A DNA stretch of 64,000 nt, from positions 992,001-1,056,000 of the forward strand of contig NW_026570260.1 in assembly GCF_019649055.1 (NCBI RefSeq). Reading direction: 5' to 3'. The stretch's first letter is position 1; each line of letters begins with the position of its first letter. Of the stretch, positions 62,770 through 64,000 are shown piece after piece. The notes under the pieces were generated by a model. That model ran no database searches and was not told where the DNA came from. It saw only the letters and a list, made by a program, of their open reading frames with translations. The DNA is from Paramacrobiotus metropolitanus (taxonomy: Eukaryota; Tardigrada; Eutardigrada; Parachela; Macrobiotidae). The position numbers and the translations under genes are program-made.

Positions 62770-63443
62770 GGCGGACACTTCATGAGTGACCAGTAGGCCA
62801 GCTGAAGAGCTCGAACCGCAGCAACGAGTCAGAATACACATTAGCGTCAAAAAAACAAAACGCAGATGCCGTTATTGTCTTCAGGCCAACCGTCTGGGTT
62901 TCCTTGCCAGCGCGTGAACCGTACCAAAGGTCGCATGTGTGATTGCATCTCGTTGCGTTGATTTAATCAAAATTACAGTAAGTGGTATATACTGTTACAG
63001 TTTAAGTTCACAGCCGTAAAATTGTAGGCGTTGCACGCAGTTTCATACATTACTGCCAATGGCACAACATGGACTGTATTATATGAAGGATAGTTATAAT
63101 CTGAAACTGGAAAGAAGTCTGTCTATCCGGCTTACCGCAAGTACAGGAGTATTCCTAGCATAGGTTTTAACTACAGCAAAGAACAGGTTTGCAGAATCTT
63201 TAGTTTATGTTTAGAACATACAAGCAAGTATACAGTTCACCTGTGCGGTATCGCAAATAATTGTTTTTAATTGCTGTTTCTCACACATACCAAACAAATG
63301 TTGCGAACAGCAGAAATGTATTACCAGCAGCGTTGCATACAGGGAAACACAGACACTCGAAGAACTTTCCTGACTTATAATACATTATATACATCTAACA
63401 AGAAAAACTAAATAAATAATCTGGTAAGCGCGTATGAACAAGC
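62770..63443. other. Intergenic
   Basis: Upstream of paralogue alpha and downstream of the partial gene at the right edge. AT-rich, no feature supported. Confidence 0.4.
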
Positions 63444-63811
63444 TCAGATCACGGGGTCATCATTCAGGCTAAGGAGGGCATCCGGTTCCGGTGCGGCAGG
63501 TGTCGCCAAAAACTTCGTCTTGATGGTCGACTTATGCGGGCCGTGACGAGCGGAGGCGGCCTGCATCTGCAAGATTTTGCTAAGGGATTCCTTCAGACCG
63601 GATGCCGCCTGCCCGCTCTGGGACTGCAAGTTCACCGGGGTTAACTGAGACAGTCGCCCGAAGGCGCTGCTGGGCAGCCGTGGACTCATGTGCGGCACTA
63701 AGGCCAACACGCGGTTGACCTCGCGCTGCCGCTCTGCACTGGGCCGTGGCTTCGTGCGGAAGTACAGAGCACGAAGGCGCTCCTTAGGCGACAATATGGA
63801 GAAGAAGCGCT
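63444..63811 (-). CDS. Last exon of a gene leaving the window
   Basis: Minus strand. A good acceptor (GTTGTTTATTGCAG) ends at 63812, and the frame runs from RFFSILSPKERLRALYF to the stop at 63444, ending LSLNDDPVI. About 120 residues, rich in Ser, Pro, Lys and Arg (KPRPSAERQREVNRVLALVP, SGLKESLSKILQMQ). No signal or membrane segment. The upstream exons lie outside. I do not recognise the family. Confidence 0.55.
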
Positions 63812-64000
63812 GCAATAAACAACTTTTTCAGAGGTCGCATTTTAATTTAATTAAGCAAATCATCTTGTTTTTTAAAGCTAAGTTGGGCCGTTTGAGCTCT
63901 GTAGCACTATAGTCTTCAAAGAAAGTTACCATAACCAAAAAAAGCTGACGTCGGATCATCATGTTTTCTTTAACCGTACAGTCCGTACTGGATTTTAGAA

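Overview
The window is animal nuclear DNA. Genes are split by many short introns (mostly about 50-80 bases, GT..AG), and the families are metazoan: a receptor guanylyl cyclase, BTB-BACK, Ly6/uPAR proteins, a rhodopsin-like GPCR and a cathepsin D-like protease. Axonemal genes (RSPH10B-like, DNAL4-like) argue against nematodes, which lack motile cilia. A small-genome ecdysozoan such as a tardigrade is my best guess, but it is inference. I saw no bacterial-type operons, CRISPR arrays or RNA genes.

Layout. 1-10 kb: a C2HC zinc-finger gene (-), a hAT-like MITE, an LRP2BP-like Sel1-repeat gene (+), a BTB-BACK gene (-) and a 951-residue basic coiled-coil gene (-). 11.5-22 kb: a receptor guanylyl cyclase (+) converging on an RSPH10B-like MORN gene (-). 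Their shared 3' ends are present twice in tandem (15645-17916 and 17945-20239), which is either a recent duplication or an unmerged assembly overlap. 22-27 kb: a PP2C phosphatase (+) and a coiled-coil gene (+). 27-38 kb: six Ly6/uPAR-like genes, all on the minus strand, interrupted by a TIR element and a solo LTR. 38.7-41.5 kb: an ARL6IP1-like gene (-) and a DNAL4-like gene (+), divergent. 41.9-45.6 kb: a cathepsin D-like aspartic protease (+) whose introns carry fold-back elements. 46.9-48.0 kb: an intronless GPCR (+). 48.8-51.2 kb: an LTR retroelement without pol. 52.3-62.8 kb: three tandem minus-strand paralogues of a secreted cysteine-containing family I do not recognise. 63.4-63.8 kb: the last exon of a gene that leaves the window.

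Main points. The receptor cyclase has lost residues normally needed for catalysis, so it looks like a pseudo-cyclase receptor. The three secreted paralogues share a 30-33 base signal-peptide exon and matching downstream exons, and one gained an RWG-rich repeat exon. They are the best candidate here for an undescribed family. Gene models come from reading the sequence for splice signals and phase. Boundaries I could phase are given as coordinates, and unresolved ones are stated.
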